DNA from: Tetragenococcus sp041859945
GTDB lineage: Bacteria; Bacillota; Bacilli; Lactobacillales; Enterococcaceae
NCBI GenBank assembly: GCA_041859945.1
Contig: JBFLGC010000008.1
Coordinates: 3,410-67,409, forward strand
Reading direction: 5' to 3'
Length of the DNA: 64,000 nucleotides
The notes below the pieces were generated by a model. It was not told the origin of the DNA, did no database searches, and saw only the letters and a list, made by a program, of their open reading frames with translations. Position numbers and translations under genes: made by a program. Below, piece after piece: positions 27,087-35,837 of this stretch. Position 1 is the first letter of the stretch; each line of letters starts with the position of its first letter.

Positions 27087-27211
27087 GCGTTTCACACTAT
27101 TTTTCAAAAAATTTTTTTTTGAAGGTTGCTCTTTCACTGAAAAAAAGTCGAAAACAGGCTTTTTTTCTGAGGAATGTGTATTATTTTTCAATAAAAAAAC
27201 AGCATTCCCAC

Positions 27212-27240
27212 TTGTAAAAGCTTTCATTTTCCGTTATAAT
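27212..27240 (+). promoter_or_regulatory. trePP promoter with cre-like site
   Basis: TTGTAA (27212-27217), a 17-bp spacer and TATAAT (27235-27240). TGTAAAAGCTTTCA (27213-27226), overlapping the -35, fits the catabolite-responsive element consensus except for one central base, suggesting CcpA repression. Confidence 0.68.
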
Positions 27241-27288
27241 TTAATTGCCTGTATAGACAAGACAGCCATGAAAGGAGCTAAATTTCAC

Positions 27289-29910
27289 ATGACAACGATG
27301 CATTTGACCATTCAAAAAAATTGGACAGCTTTTTGGGAAGACCAAACGAGTTGCACTTACACGGGACCTTTACTTGATCGTTTAAAACATTTGATAAATG
27401 ATTTAAGAGCTCATGATACCACAGCTGGAACGATCGCTCAGGAAGTTGTTTTCGAAAAAGAGGATACGACAATAGAATTGGCCCAATATTTGACAGAAAC
27501 CTTAAACCGGCCTTTTGTGATAGGTAGCCCTGAAGATTTAGCCGAAAAAACAGCTCAATTGCCTTGGGAAGTTACCTACCATGGCTATCATCCCGGTAAA
27601 GATGAATATTCGGTCGAGTCCTTACTCACAGTTGGCAATGGTTTTTTAGGTTTACGCGGAACGACGCCTGAAATGGAGATCGCCGATGCCAACTATCCAG
27701 CTCTTTATTTAGCGAGCCTTTATGACCGGGCGCCTTCACAAGTTTCCGATCGAACGATTTATAATGAAGATTTTGTCAATGCACCGAATCTACAAAAAAT
27801 CTATTTAGTGGTCGATGACGAAAAAATCGACATTGCTTCTAATGAACCCACACAAATGAAACGACGCCTCGATCTCAAAACTGGGCTATTTGAAGCTTGG
27901 ACATTATTTACATCAAAAAGCGGTAAAGAGATCGCCGTACATGCGCAAAAAATCGCGAATATGGTGGATACTCACCAATACAATGTCCGTTATGAATTTA
28001 CACCATTGAATTTTTCAGGGGCGATCACCGTCGTCTCCGAGGCTGATGGGGCGGTCTATAATTACAATGTTGCCCGCTATCGTAGCCTCGAACAGAACCA
28101 TTTGAAAGTCTTACAAACAACAGTCGATGGCCCCTTAGCTACTTTAACTGCCGAAACGATCCATTCTAAGATTCGTGTCGTACAAAAGGCCCAATTATTT
28201 AGTGACACACTTGATCTAAACACTTTAGTTACCAGTAAGGATGAGCAAAAAGTCTGGCAAAAGCTGACAGTGGCAGCTATCAAAGGGCACCCCTATGGTT
28301 TGGAAAAAAGTGTTTTTGTGCAACAAGCACGACTAGGAGAACCATTACCCGAAAATACGCCTATCTTCCAAACTTTTACGGAAAGTTACACTGATTCAAA
28401 AGAGGCTTGGGTAGAACTTTGGGAACAAGCCGCTATCAAGGTCTCAGGAGATGTGATGTCGCAAAAATTATTGAACTTGCATACCTATCACCTCTTGTGT
28501 TCAGCTTCTCCTAACGGCAACAAGGATCTGGATGCTAGTATCACGGCGCGTGGCTTGCATGGTGAAGCCTATCGAGGACATATTTTCTGGGATGAATTAT
28601 TCATCCTACCATTTTACATCTTGCATTTTCCCAAAACGGCGCGCCAGTTGCTGCTGTATCGTTACCGCCGTTTACAGACCGCTAAAGAAGATGCGCAAAA
28701 AGCCGGCTATGAAGGGGCAATGTATCCTTGGCAATCCGGCCTTGACGGCTCTGAGCAATCGCAAGAATTACATTTGAACCCTATCAATGGTCAATGGAAA
28801 GAAGACAACAGTCGCTTGCAACGGCATGTCTCGTTGGCGATTGCTTATAACATTTGGCAGTATTGGCACAACACTCAAGATGCCGACTTTATGGAAAATT
28901 ATGGTTTAGAAATGTTACTGGAGATCGCTCATTTCTGGCAAAGTACCGCCACATTTAACGAAGCGACCCAGCGTTATGATATCGATCGTGTCATGGGCCC
29001 TGATGAATTTCACGAAGCTTATCCAGGAGCCAAAAATGGAGGGCTAAAAAACAATGCCTACACGAACATGATGGTCGTTTGGCTGTTTGAAGAAATTGCC
29101 GATTTGAGGGAACAATTTGCGCCTGAGACCTTTGCTGCTATTCAAGAAAAAACCGAAGTCACCGACGATTTGCTTGAATCCATGGAGACCATCAAACATC
29201 AATTAGCCTTAGAAATCAATGAGGATGGGATCATTGCCCAGTTTGCCGGTTATTTTGACTTAAAAGACTTAGATTGGGAGCATTACCGTAAAGAATATGG
29301 CAACATCTACCGGATGGATCGTATTTTAAATGCCGAAGGAAAGTCAGCAGATGCTTACAAGGTTTCTAAACAAGCGGATAGTTTGATGATCTTCTACAAT
29401 TTTGCCAAAGAGCAAGTCGATACGATTTTAGAAGACTTAGACTATTCTTTGCCAGAAGACTACGTGACCGGCAATTTGCATTATTATCTAAAAAGAACTT
29501 CTCACGGATCGACTTTGTCGCGAGTCGTGCATGCGCAATTGGCCGCCATGGTCGCAGATTTTGATTTGGCTTGGAAACTGTACCAAGAAGCCCTATATTC
29601 CGATTATCAAGATATCCAAGGAGGCACGACCGCTGAAGGGATCCACGCCGGTGTGATGGCAGCGACTTTGTACATTCCGCTAACGACCTTTGCTGGCCTT
29701 GATATCCGCCAACCGACGCTTCGTTTTGCGCCGAATCTACCGGCAGCTTGGGATTCTATCCAATTTAAATTTAAAAATCGTGGCGTCGACTTTGATGTTT
29801 GTGTCGAAAAACAACGCTTGACTTTGACTGCTGATCAAGAAGTAGCTGTCACTGTCAATAATAAAGCCATTTTGCTAAAAGCAAACGAAACAAAAACGAT
29901 CAACTATTAA
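27289..29910 (+). CDS. trePP: GH65 phosphorylase, trehalose-6-phosphate phosphorylase
   Basis: An 873-residue GH65 enzyme that phosphorolyses trehalose-6-P to glucose-6-P and beta-glucose-1-P. The core begins near residue 105 (KDEYSVESLLTVGNGFLGLRG). The (alpha/alpha)6 barrel contains GHIFWDELFILPF and the general acid Glu in DRVMGPDEFHE, and a C-terminal beta domain closes it. Lactococcal TrePP lacks the N-terminal 100 residues. The start at 27289 has AAAGGAGC; a longer reading from 27040 is unlikely. Maltose-6'-P phosphorylase is related, but treP and treR favour trehalose. Confidence 0.85.
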   Translation: MTTMHLTIQKNWTAFWEDQTSCTYTGPLLDRLKHLINDLRAHDTTAGTIAQEVVFEKEDTTIELAQYLTETLNRPFVIGSPEDLAEKTAQLPWEVTYHGYHPGKDEYSVESLLTVGNGFLGLRGTTPEMEIADANYPALYLASLYDRAPSQVSDRTIYNEDFVNAPNLQKIYLVVDDEKIDIASNEPTQMKRRLDLKTGLFEAWTLFTSKSGKEIAVHAQKIANMVDTHQYNVRYEFTPLNFSGAITVVSEADGAVYNYNVARYRSLEQNHLKVLQTTVDGPLATLTAETIHSKIRVVQKAQLFSDTLDLNTLVTSKDEQKVWQKLTVAAIKGHPYGLEKSVFVQQARLGEPLPENTPIFQTFTESYTDSKEAWVELWEQAAIKVSGDVMSQKLLNLHTYHLLCSASPNGNKDLDASITARGLHGEAYRGHIFWDELFILPFYILHFPKTARQLLLYRYRRLQTAKEDAQKAGYEGAMYPWQSGLDGSEQSQELHLNPINGQWKEDNSRLQRHVSLAIAYNIWQYWHNTQDADFMENYGLEMLLEIAHFWQSTATFNEATQRYDIDRVMGPDEFHEAYPGAKNGGLKNNAYTNMMVVWLFEEIADLREQFAPETFAAIQEKTEVTDDLLESMETIKHQLALEINEDGIIAQFAGYFDLKDLDWEHYRKEYGNIYRMDRILNAEGKSADAYKVSKQADSLMIFYNFAKEQVDTILEDLDYSLPEDYVTGNLHYYLKRTSHGSTLSRVVHAQLAAMVADFDLAWKLYQEALYSDYQDIQGGTTAEGIHAGVMAATLYIPLTTFAGLDIRQPTLRFAPNLPAAWDSIQFKFKNRGVDFDVCVEKQRLTLTADQEVAVTVNNKAILLKANETKTINY

Positions 29911-29925
29911 TGGAGGAATAAAGAA

Positions 29926-30747
29926 ATGAAAAAAGGATTTGTCTTTGATTTGGATGGCGTGATCACCGATACCGCCAAATTCCATTATATTGCTTGGAAA
30001 GATCTCGCTGATTCGATCGGGATCACCATCGACCTTAAATTTAATGAACGCCTGAAAGGCATCAGCCGCATGGATTCTCTGGAGCGTATCTTGGTTTACG
30101 GTGGTAAAGATGCGGCCTATACACCTGCCGAAAAAGAAGCACTTGCGACGCAAAAAAATACTCATTATGTCGAACTGCTCCAAGCCTTGACGCCAGCCGA
30201 CCTTTTGCCGGGTGTCAAAGAATTTTTGGCGGAAGCTAAAGCGTGTCAGGTGCCTTGTGTGATCGCTTCAGCCTCAAAAAATGCCCCTTTTATTTTGCAG
30301 GTTTCTGAAAGCGCGATCCGTGAAATCGTCGGCCGACGTCCTGCACAGGACGTGTTCCGTGATAATCGTGCCGCCATTGCTGAATCGGTACGTGATATCG
30401 TTCAGGCAACATTGAACGGCTATGGCGCGGGTATCCAGATCACAGCACTTTCCATCGAAGATGCAGCGCCGCCGCGTGAAGTGACCGATGCCTTTGATGC
30501 CATCGTCGATCCAGCCAGTTTGCACAAAGGCAAACCCGATCCGGAGATTTTTATCAAAGCTGCCCAAGCAATCGGTTTAAAACCCGAAGAAGCAGTCGGT
30601 TTTGAAGATGCTCAGGCTGGAATCGATGGTATCAAAGCATGTGACATGTATGCCGTTGGGGTCATGTCAAACGAAGAACTCCATGGTGCTGATGTTGTTG
30701 TGAAAAAACTGACTGACCTGTCAGTGGCTGATTTATTAGAAAAATAG
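29926..30747 (+). CDS. pgmB: Beta-phosphoglucomutase with foreign HflK-like insert
   Basis: A 273-residue HAD protein; the family is about 220. It should convert beta-glucose-1-P to glucose-6-P. The catalytic residues are present: D8 and D10 in FDLDGVITD, S115-S117 in IASASKN, K203 in KGKPDPEIF, E227 and D228 in GFEDAQAG. Residues about 125-187 do not belong: they read as the SPFH domain of alphaproteobacterial HflK (SESAIREIVGRR, NGYGAGIQITALSIED, PPREV). They replace a short stretch expected between FIL and TDAFDAIVDP. The frame is kept, but the insert sits in the Rossmann core, so activity is doubtful. It may be real or an assembly chimera. Confidence 0.85.
   Translation: MKKGFVFDLDGVITDTAKFHYIAWKDLADSIGITIDLKFNERLKGISRMDSLERILVYGGKDAAYTPAEKEALATQKNTHYVELLQALTPADLLPGVKEFLAEAKACQVPCVIASASKNAPFILQVSESAIREIVGRRPAQDVFRDNRAAIAESVRDIVQATLNGYGAGIQITALSIEDAAPPREVTDAFDAIVDPASLHKGKPDPEIFIKAAQAIGLKPEEAVGFEDAQAGIDGIKACDMYAVGVMSNEELHGADVVVKKLTDLSVADLLEK
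30298..30492 (+). other. In-frame HflK-like DNA patch inside pgmB
   Basis: About 195 bp whose local GC is near 55% by hand count (111 of 200 bases from 30298), above the flanks. The encoded 62-65 residues resemble HflK of Rhodobacteraceae-type bacteria. The right junction falls in GATGCCTTTGAT, encoding DAFD, which both parents would share. The left junction may share a CAG codon. Confidence 0.8.
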
Positions 30748-30796
30748 CACTGCTTTCTAACTGCTTATTGTTATACTAATTGTAGGAGGAAAGGAA

Positions 30797-31513
30797 ATGA
30801 ATAAATTTAGGGAGATCTTCTTAGATCTGGAACAAAAAATAGTGGCCGGGGATTATCCGGCCCACAGTCTACTTCCAAGTGAAAATCAGCTGATCAAAAT
30901 ATACGCCGTATCAAGAGAAACCGTGCGTAAAGCTTTAAATATGCTTCAGGATGCCGGCTACATTCAAAAAAAGCAAGGTAAAGGTTCGATCGTTCTAGAT
31001 TTGAATCGCTTTGATTTTCCGATCTCGGGATTGACCAGTTTCCGCGAATTACAAGAGACACAACAGATTCCTAGCCAAACCAAGGTAGTCGAGATCCATA
31101 AGATCGCTGTTTCCCCAAAATTACATGAAATCACCGACTGGCCGGTCGCTTCTGAAAGCTGGAAATTGATCCGCCAACGTTCGATCGATGGAGAAGTCGT
31201 CATTTTAGATAAAGATTACCTAGATGCCACGATCATTCCAGAGCTTCCCAAAGAAGAGGCCGAGCATTCGATCTACGATTATTTTGAAAAACAATTAGGA
31301 CTAGACATCTCTTACGCGCAAAAAGAAATCACCGTCGAACCAGTCACCAAAGAGATGCGTGATCTCATGAATCTACGTCCCGAAGACCAACATGTCGTCA
31401 TCGTCAGGAGTTTGGTCTATCTTGAAGACACGCGTTGCTTCGAATATACCGAATCGATCCACCGCCTTGATAAATTTCGTTTTGTTGATTTTGCCAGAAG
31501 ACGGAAAATGTAA
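30797..31513 (+). CDS. treR: Trehalose operon repressor TreR (GntR/HutC family)
   Basis: A 238-residue regulator. The N-terminal winged helix (1-70) has LLPSENQLIKIYAVSRETVRKAL and GYIQKKQGKGSIV. The C-terminal UTRA domain binds sugar phosphate and ends with YTESIHRLDKFRFVDFARR, nearly the same as Bacillus TreR. Trehalose-6-P should be the inducer. It has its own AGGAGG site 50 bp after pgmB and ends the operon. Confidence 0.94.
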   Translation: MNKFREIFLDLEQKIVAGDYPAHSLLPSENQLIKIYAVSRETVRKALNMLQDAGYIQKKQGKGSIVLDLNRFDFPISGLTSFRELQETQQIPSQTKVVEIHKIAVSPKLHEITDWPVASESWKLIRQRSIDGEVVILDKDYLDATIIPELPKEEAEHSIYDYFEKQLGLDISYAQKEITVEPVTKEMRDLMNLRPEDQHVVIVRSLVYLEDTRCFEYTESIHRLDKFRFVDFARRRKM

Positions 31514-31528
31514 AACGCTCGGACAAAC

Positions 31529-31567
31529 AGGCCGCTCCCATCTTGGGACGGCCTATTTGCGTTTTTT
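31529..31567 (+). terminator. Terminator after treR
   Basis: AGGCCG-CTCCCA / TGGGA-CGGCCT stem, followed by ATTTGCGTTTTTT. Confidence 0.85.
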
Positions 31568-31571
31568 CATA

Positions 31572-32720
31572 CTAATTGCTTTTAATATCATTGATTTCTT
31601 TCGTTTGACTTAGACGTTCGTAATAGAAAGGTTTATGACTGATCCAATCAATTCCCATCGCAATGAGCAAGCCAAAAAGTAGCAGTACAAAAGCAAAAAA
31701 GAGACCTAAATAAACCGTCGTAAGGATGCTAAAGAGCTCATCCGTGTTATTTTCATTAAACAAGCGATTAAAGTAACTAGCCCCAATACTTAAAATAGAC
31801 GTCAAGCTGTAAAGCCAAGTATAACGGCTAAAAAAATCTTTAAACTGCCCTTTTTGCCCGTCGTTTCGAACAACTTTGATTCTAACTATTTTCTTACCAA
31901 CTGTTCTTCCTTCAAAAAACGTTGGCAACACGATAAAATATAATAAGACTTGCAAGATTCGACTGAAGACTAGGTAAACAAGGTTTTGTATCAACGATTT
32001 GGACAAAAAAATCTCGATACTATTCGTTACAAAATTTATCAAAACCCAATCGATCAAAAAAGCCACGAAACGTCGTGTCAGGGTAATATTTTGACCTTTT
32101 TCATAAGCTAGAACATCGATTTTCTCACGGGCCGGGAAAATTTTCTCAACGACCGGAGCAAAACCGTAACCGATCACAGCACCCAAAGTATTATTGATCA
32201 AATCATCGACATCAGCTAAACGATAAGGTCGGGGGTAGATAAAATACAGGCCCGTGAATTGAGTAAACTCAAAGAAGAAAGACAGACAGAAACCCAAGAG
32301 CATCGTTTTTTTGAACGAAAAGTTGAAATAATAACGTAAATAGACACCAAAAGGAATTGTCAGAAGGATGTTAAATAAGGGCTCGAGCACTACACCTTGT
32401 TTTAAAGCTGGTAAATAGGTGCGAGGATCTTTAAAGTCCAAAACAGTCTCGGTCAAGAATCGGCTGACATTGGCGAAGGGACGCAATTGAATCTTCATTG
32501 TCGTCATCTGGGCCACCTCGGCGCGCGGTGGTAAGGGTAAAATAACTAAAAAAAAGGCACAAAGCAGATAGAAGATAAAGCTATATAAAATAAAGCCTTT
32601 GATCAAAGGAAACGCTCCATATTTGCGATACTCTTTGATTAGTAGTGGAAGCGCCAGTAAAAAAGCTAGTATCGGGAAAGTCAACAACGCTACTTTGATA
32701 GGAAAAGCATATATTGCCAT
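31572..32720 (-). CDS. VanZ-like/RDD-domain membrane protein
   Basis: A 382-residue membrane protein with about nine helices. The N-terminal half (about 1-200) is VanZ-like: PFGVYLRYYF, CLSFFFEFTQFTGLYFIYPRPYRLADVDDLINNTLG. The C-terminal half is an RDD domain (RRFVAFLIDWVLI, FEGRTVGKKIVRIKVV). VanZ relatives affect resistance to glycopeptides such as teicoplanin, but this fusion is common in enterococci and unproven. Start at ATG 32720 after GGAGG; the longer TTG reading overlaps the ribosome site. It is paired with an XRE regulator upstream. Confidence 0.82.
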   Translation of the reverse strand: MAIYAFPIKVALLTFPILAFLLALPLLIKEYRKYGAFPLIKGFILYSFIFYLLCAFFLVILPLPPRAEVAQMTTMKIQLRPFANVSRFLTETVLDFKDPRTYLPALKQGVVLEPLFNILLTIPFGVYLRYYFNFSFKKTMLLGFCLSFFFEFTQFTGLYFIYPRPYRLADVDDLINNTLGAVIGYGFAPVVEKIFPAREKIDVLAYEKGQNITLTRRFVAFLIDWVLINFVTNSIEIFLSKSLIQNLVYLVFSRILQVLLYFIVLPTFFEGRTVGKKIVRIKVVRNDGQKGQFKDFFSRYTWLYSLTSILSIGASYFNRLFNENNTDELFSILTTVYLGLFFAFVLLLFGLLIAMGIDWISHKPFYYERLSQTKEINDIKSN

Positions 32721-32736
32721 ACTCAACCTCCTAAAT

Positions 32737-33153
32737 TCATTTAGATTGATTATACAAGTATTTCACTAAACATGCGATTGAAATGTTTCCGGTCAGTACA
32801 AGCAGAATCGTCAAAACATTGACCAAACTATGATTGATCACACCAAAGGCTAGACTCAAAAGAAACAAAGTAGGTAAAGCGTATATAAGAATGTGTCTCT
32901 TTCTCAATCCAACCTTTGTTGTTTGACCGGCTTGTGCAGAAAGCTCTACTTTTTCTTGCTCATCACGGATCAGATAGTCGATCGTTACGTCAAAAAGATT
33001 AGCAATAGCAATCATCTTGGAAGTTTCTGGTACAGCCCTTCCGGTTTCCCACTTTGAAATAGCTTGGCGAGAGACCCCCACCTTCTCACTCAACTCCGCT
33101 TGGCTCAACCCAGCTTTTTTCCTCAATAAAAACAATTTTTCTTCAAACTGCAC
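32737..33153 (-). CDS. XRE-family regulator with C-terminal membrane anchor
   Basis: A 138-residue protein. The Cro/CI helix-turn-helix (1-65) is typical: LRKKAGLSQAELSEKVGVSRQAISKWETGRAVPETSK. After a short linker, two membrane helices span about 88-130. The gene ends 16 bp before the VanZ/RDD gene on the same strand, so the two form an operon, and the regulator may respond to a membrane signal. Confidence 0.87.
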   Translation of the reverse strand: MQFEEKLFLLRKKAGLSQAELSEKVGVSRQAISKWETGRAVPETSKMIAIANLFDVTIDYLIRDEQEKVELSAQAGQTTKVGLRKRHILIYALPTLFLLSLAFGVINHSLVNVLTILLVLTGNISIACLVKYLYNQSK

Positions 33154-33685
33154 AAAAATCCCTCCTCATCTTTGCCCTATTTTACCAATTTTAGCTGCAA
33201 AAGAAAATCACCTTTATCTTGCAATCAGACAACCTACAGTTGCACATGGCAATTAAGTCACCCACCATTCTTTCAGTTTTTTCTCAAGTTTTAGTGTGAA
33301 TTTTTTAAAGGAAATTTTGTACTGAAGATCAAAGACAAGTGGTACAAGAAGAAATGAGATGACCGGGCGAATGAACACTTACTAGGAGCCAACAACGGTT
33401 CTCGTTTTTTGATTTCGAGAGTCTTTATGGATACTAAAACGCAAATTCGATAGCCAATTCTGGATTCGTTGTCAAAGATACTTGCTTGTTAATTGTGGTA
33501 CCTTTCGTTCAATAAAACTAATACGTCAGGATCTAAACCACACTTTAAAATATATTTCCTTAATAGTTAAGAAAAAACCGTTCTTTTCCAGATCTTTTTT
33601 GCATTATGAGTCAAACGTCACTCTTATAGACAAGGCTAGTCCGATTTTCTTAACTACATCCCCAAACATTTCCTTTATTCACATG
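33154..33685. other. Intergenic region between XRE gene and rny
   Basis: About 530 bp with only short chance reading frames. It holds the promoter area of the XRE gene (33154-33240). The part 33400-33577 shares short blocks with the ndk-purR gap (TATATTTCCTTAATAGT, GATTTCGAGAGTCTTT). No function is visible. Confidence 0.4.
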
Positions 33686-33720
33686 CAAAAACCCGCTCTG
33701 GCTTTCCAGAACGGGTTTTA
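33686..33720 (-). terminator. Terminator after rny
   Basis: AAAACCCGTTCTGG / CCAGAGCGGGTTTT stem with a T-rich tail on the minus strand. Confidence 0.9.
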
Positions 33721-33726
33721 AATTTC

Positions 33727-35283
33727 TTATTTTGCGTAGTCGACGGCGCGGGTTTCGCGGATCACGACGACTTTGATATTACCAGGATAATCCAAATCTT
33801 TTTCAATACGTTTGCGTATATCACGAACAAGTCGGACCGCATCCAAATCAGAAATTTCTTCTGGTTTGACCATGACACGGATCTCACGGCCTGCTTGGAC
33901 CGCAAAACTATTTGAAACACCCTCAAAATCATTGGCAATATTTTCGAGGTTTTCTAAACGACGAATATAATTTTCTAACGATTCGCTCCGAGCCCCAGGT
34001 CGCGCTGCAGATAAAGCATCGGCTGCGGCTACTAATACTGAAATCACTGAAGTAGCTTCGATATCGCCATGATGTGAGGCGATAGCATTGATCACAACGC
34101 GATTTTCTTTGTATTTAGCGGCAAGTTCAGCTCCGATTTGGACGTGTGAGCCTTCGATCTCGTGATCCAAAGCTTTGCCGATATCATGCAGTAAGCCGGC
34201 ACGTTTGGCTAGTTGAACATCTTCACCAAGTTCAGCAGCCATGACACCGGTCAGTTTGGCCACTTCGATCGAGTGATTCAAAACATTTTGGCCGTAACTG
34301 GTACGGAAATGCAAGCGGCCCAAAATCTTAATCAAATCAGGATGTAAAGTATGTGCGCCCACTTCAAAAGCGGCTTGTTCTCCATATTCACGGATGCGTT
34401 CATCCATTTCCTTGCGTGATTTTTCGACCATTTCTTCGATACGGGCTGGATGAATCCGACCATCTTGGATCAGTTTTTCCAAAGTCATGCGGGCGATTTC
34501 GCGACGGATCGGATCAAAGCCTGACAACACGACTGCTTCTGGCGTATCATCAATAATCAAATCGATCCCTGTCAAAGTTTCCAGAGTGCGGATATTTCGG
34601 CCTTCACGACCGATGATCCGCCCTTTCATTTCATCATTTGGCAGAGTCACGACAGAAACCGTGGTCTCTGATACTTGGTCAGCTGCACAGCGTTGGATCG
34701 CCATAGTTAAGATATTCTTGGCTTTGCGATCGGCTTCTTCTTTTGCTTTTTGTTCTGATTCTTTTACCATTAAGGTCAATTCATGATTCAACTCTTCTTC
34801 AGTCGATTTCATGATAATATCTTTGGCATCGTCTTTTGTTAAAGCGGCGACACGTTCTAATTCAGATTGTTGCTCTTCAATAAGTTTTTCGACTTCTTTT
34901 TCTCGCTCGTCAATTAATTGCTGTTTATCACTGACTTTATTTTCTTTTTTTGTCAATGAACGTTCACGTTTCTCCAAAGAATCATCTTTGCGATCAAGTA
35001 ATTGTTCTCTTTGTAGTAAGCGATTTTCTTGCGATTTTAATTCAAGTCTATCTTCTTTCAACTCACTTTCAATTTCTGACCGATATTTCTGATTTTCTTC
35101 CTTAGCTTCAACTAACGCTTCTTTTTTCAGATTTTCTGCTTCTTTTTTCGCATTTGACAAGATACTTTCAGCACTACTATTGGCGCCGTCTATTTCTTTT
35201 TCATGACGATTCTTGGCAACAATAAACCCAATAAAAAGTCCCACAATTAAACCGATGATAGCGAGGAGAATTTTAGGTCCCAT
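33727..35283 (-). CDS. rny: Ribonuclease Y
   Basis: A 518-residue membrane-anchored endoribonuclease that initiates mRNA decay. N-terminal helix (ILLAIIGLIVGLFIGFIVA), long coiled coil (about 30-190), KH domain (VVTLPNDEMKGRIIGREGRNIRTLE), then an HD domain (VLNHSIEVAKLTG, RAGLLHDIGKALD, ASHHGD) with catalytic metal ligands. Length is exactly as expected. Confidence 0.97.
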   Translation of the reverse strand: MGPKILLAIIGLIVGLFIGFIVAKNRHEKEIDGANSSAESILSNAKKEAENLKKEALVEAKEENQKYRSEIESELKEDRLELKSQENRLLQREQLLDRKDDSLEKRERSLTKKENKVSDKQQLIDEREKEVEKLIEEQQSELERVAALTKDDAKDIIMKSTEEELNHELTLMVKESEQKAKEEADRKAKNILTMAIQRCAADQVSETTVSVVTLPNDEMKGRIIGREGRNIRTLETLTGIDLIIDDTPEAVVLSGFDPIRREIARMTLEKLIQDGRIHPARIEEMVEKSRKEMDERIREYGEQAAFEVGAHTLHPDLIKILGRLHFRTSYGQNVLNHSIEVAKLTGVMAAELGEDVQLAKRAGLLHDIGKALDHEIEGSHVQIGAELAAKYKENRVVINAIASHHGDIEATSVISVLVAAADALSAARPGARSESLENYIRRLENLENIANDFEGVSNSFAVQAGREIRVMVKPEEISDLDAVRLVRDIRKRIEKDLDYPGNIKVVVIRETRAVDYAK

Positions 35284-35837
35284 GGTAAATCACCTCCTAC
35301 TATCTTTTTATTCAAATCTGTAGTTTTTTTGATAAGCCTACTTACTCTAAAATTATCAATATGCCTACTCCATATGTGTGTTAGGTACACATATTTATTC
35401 TAATGTTTGTAAGAGTTGGTGTCAACTGGGAAAGTTAGTTTCTCTCCTTACTTTTGAAAATCAAGACAGTTTTTTTTACGCTTTTTTAAGGTCGAATAAC
35501 ATCTTAATTTAAGCTTATTAATGACTGATATGAAGAACAAAAGAGGCGACCTATTAAACTTTTTGATGCCTATTGACAATTTGTCTTATTTTCTGATACC
35601 TACCTTATAAAAAATTCTTTACCTTAAAAAAATGAGACTATTTTTCGCTATTGCCATTTTCCCTTGCTATATCAACGATTTTTATTTTTCAAAGTAAATG
35701 TAAGCTTTTTCTTTAATAGTTATTTTATTCCTTTTACTTGCTTAAACAGCTATTTATTTATTTTTTAAAACCATTTTTATGAAAGCGATTTTGTTTTATT
35801 TTTAATAATATGATAAATTACTTTTCGAGGTGATAAA
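35284..35837. other. AT-rich intergenic region between rny and the Mga-like gene
   Basis: About 550 bp, very AT-rich, with the two divergent promoters somewhere inside. A perfect 8-bp inverted repeat ATATGTGT / ACACATAT with a 7-nt gap lies at 35372-35394. No coding potential or terminator is evident. Confidence 0.45.

Noticed and set aside
27076..27095. cre site near treP (TGAAACGCTTGCA on the minus strand)
   Set aside because: One base short between TG and CG compared with the 14-bp consensus, so spacing is wrong; kept only as a weak possibility.
27040..27288. N-terminal extension of trePP back to 27040
   Set aside because: It would run through the mapped -35 and -10 and lacks a ribosome site; the ATG at 27289 has AAAGGAGC.
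35372..35394. Inverted repeat ATATGTGT/ACACATAT as a terminator
   Set aside because: No T-run and AT-rich arms; it lies in the promoter area of rny, so at most a binding site.
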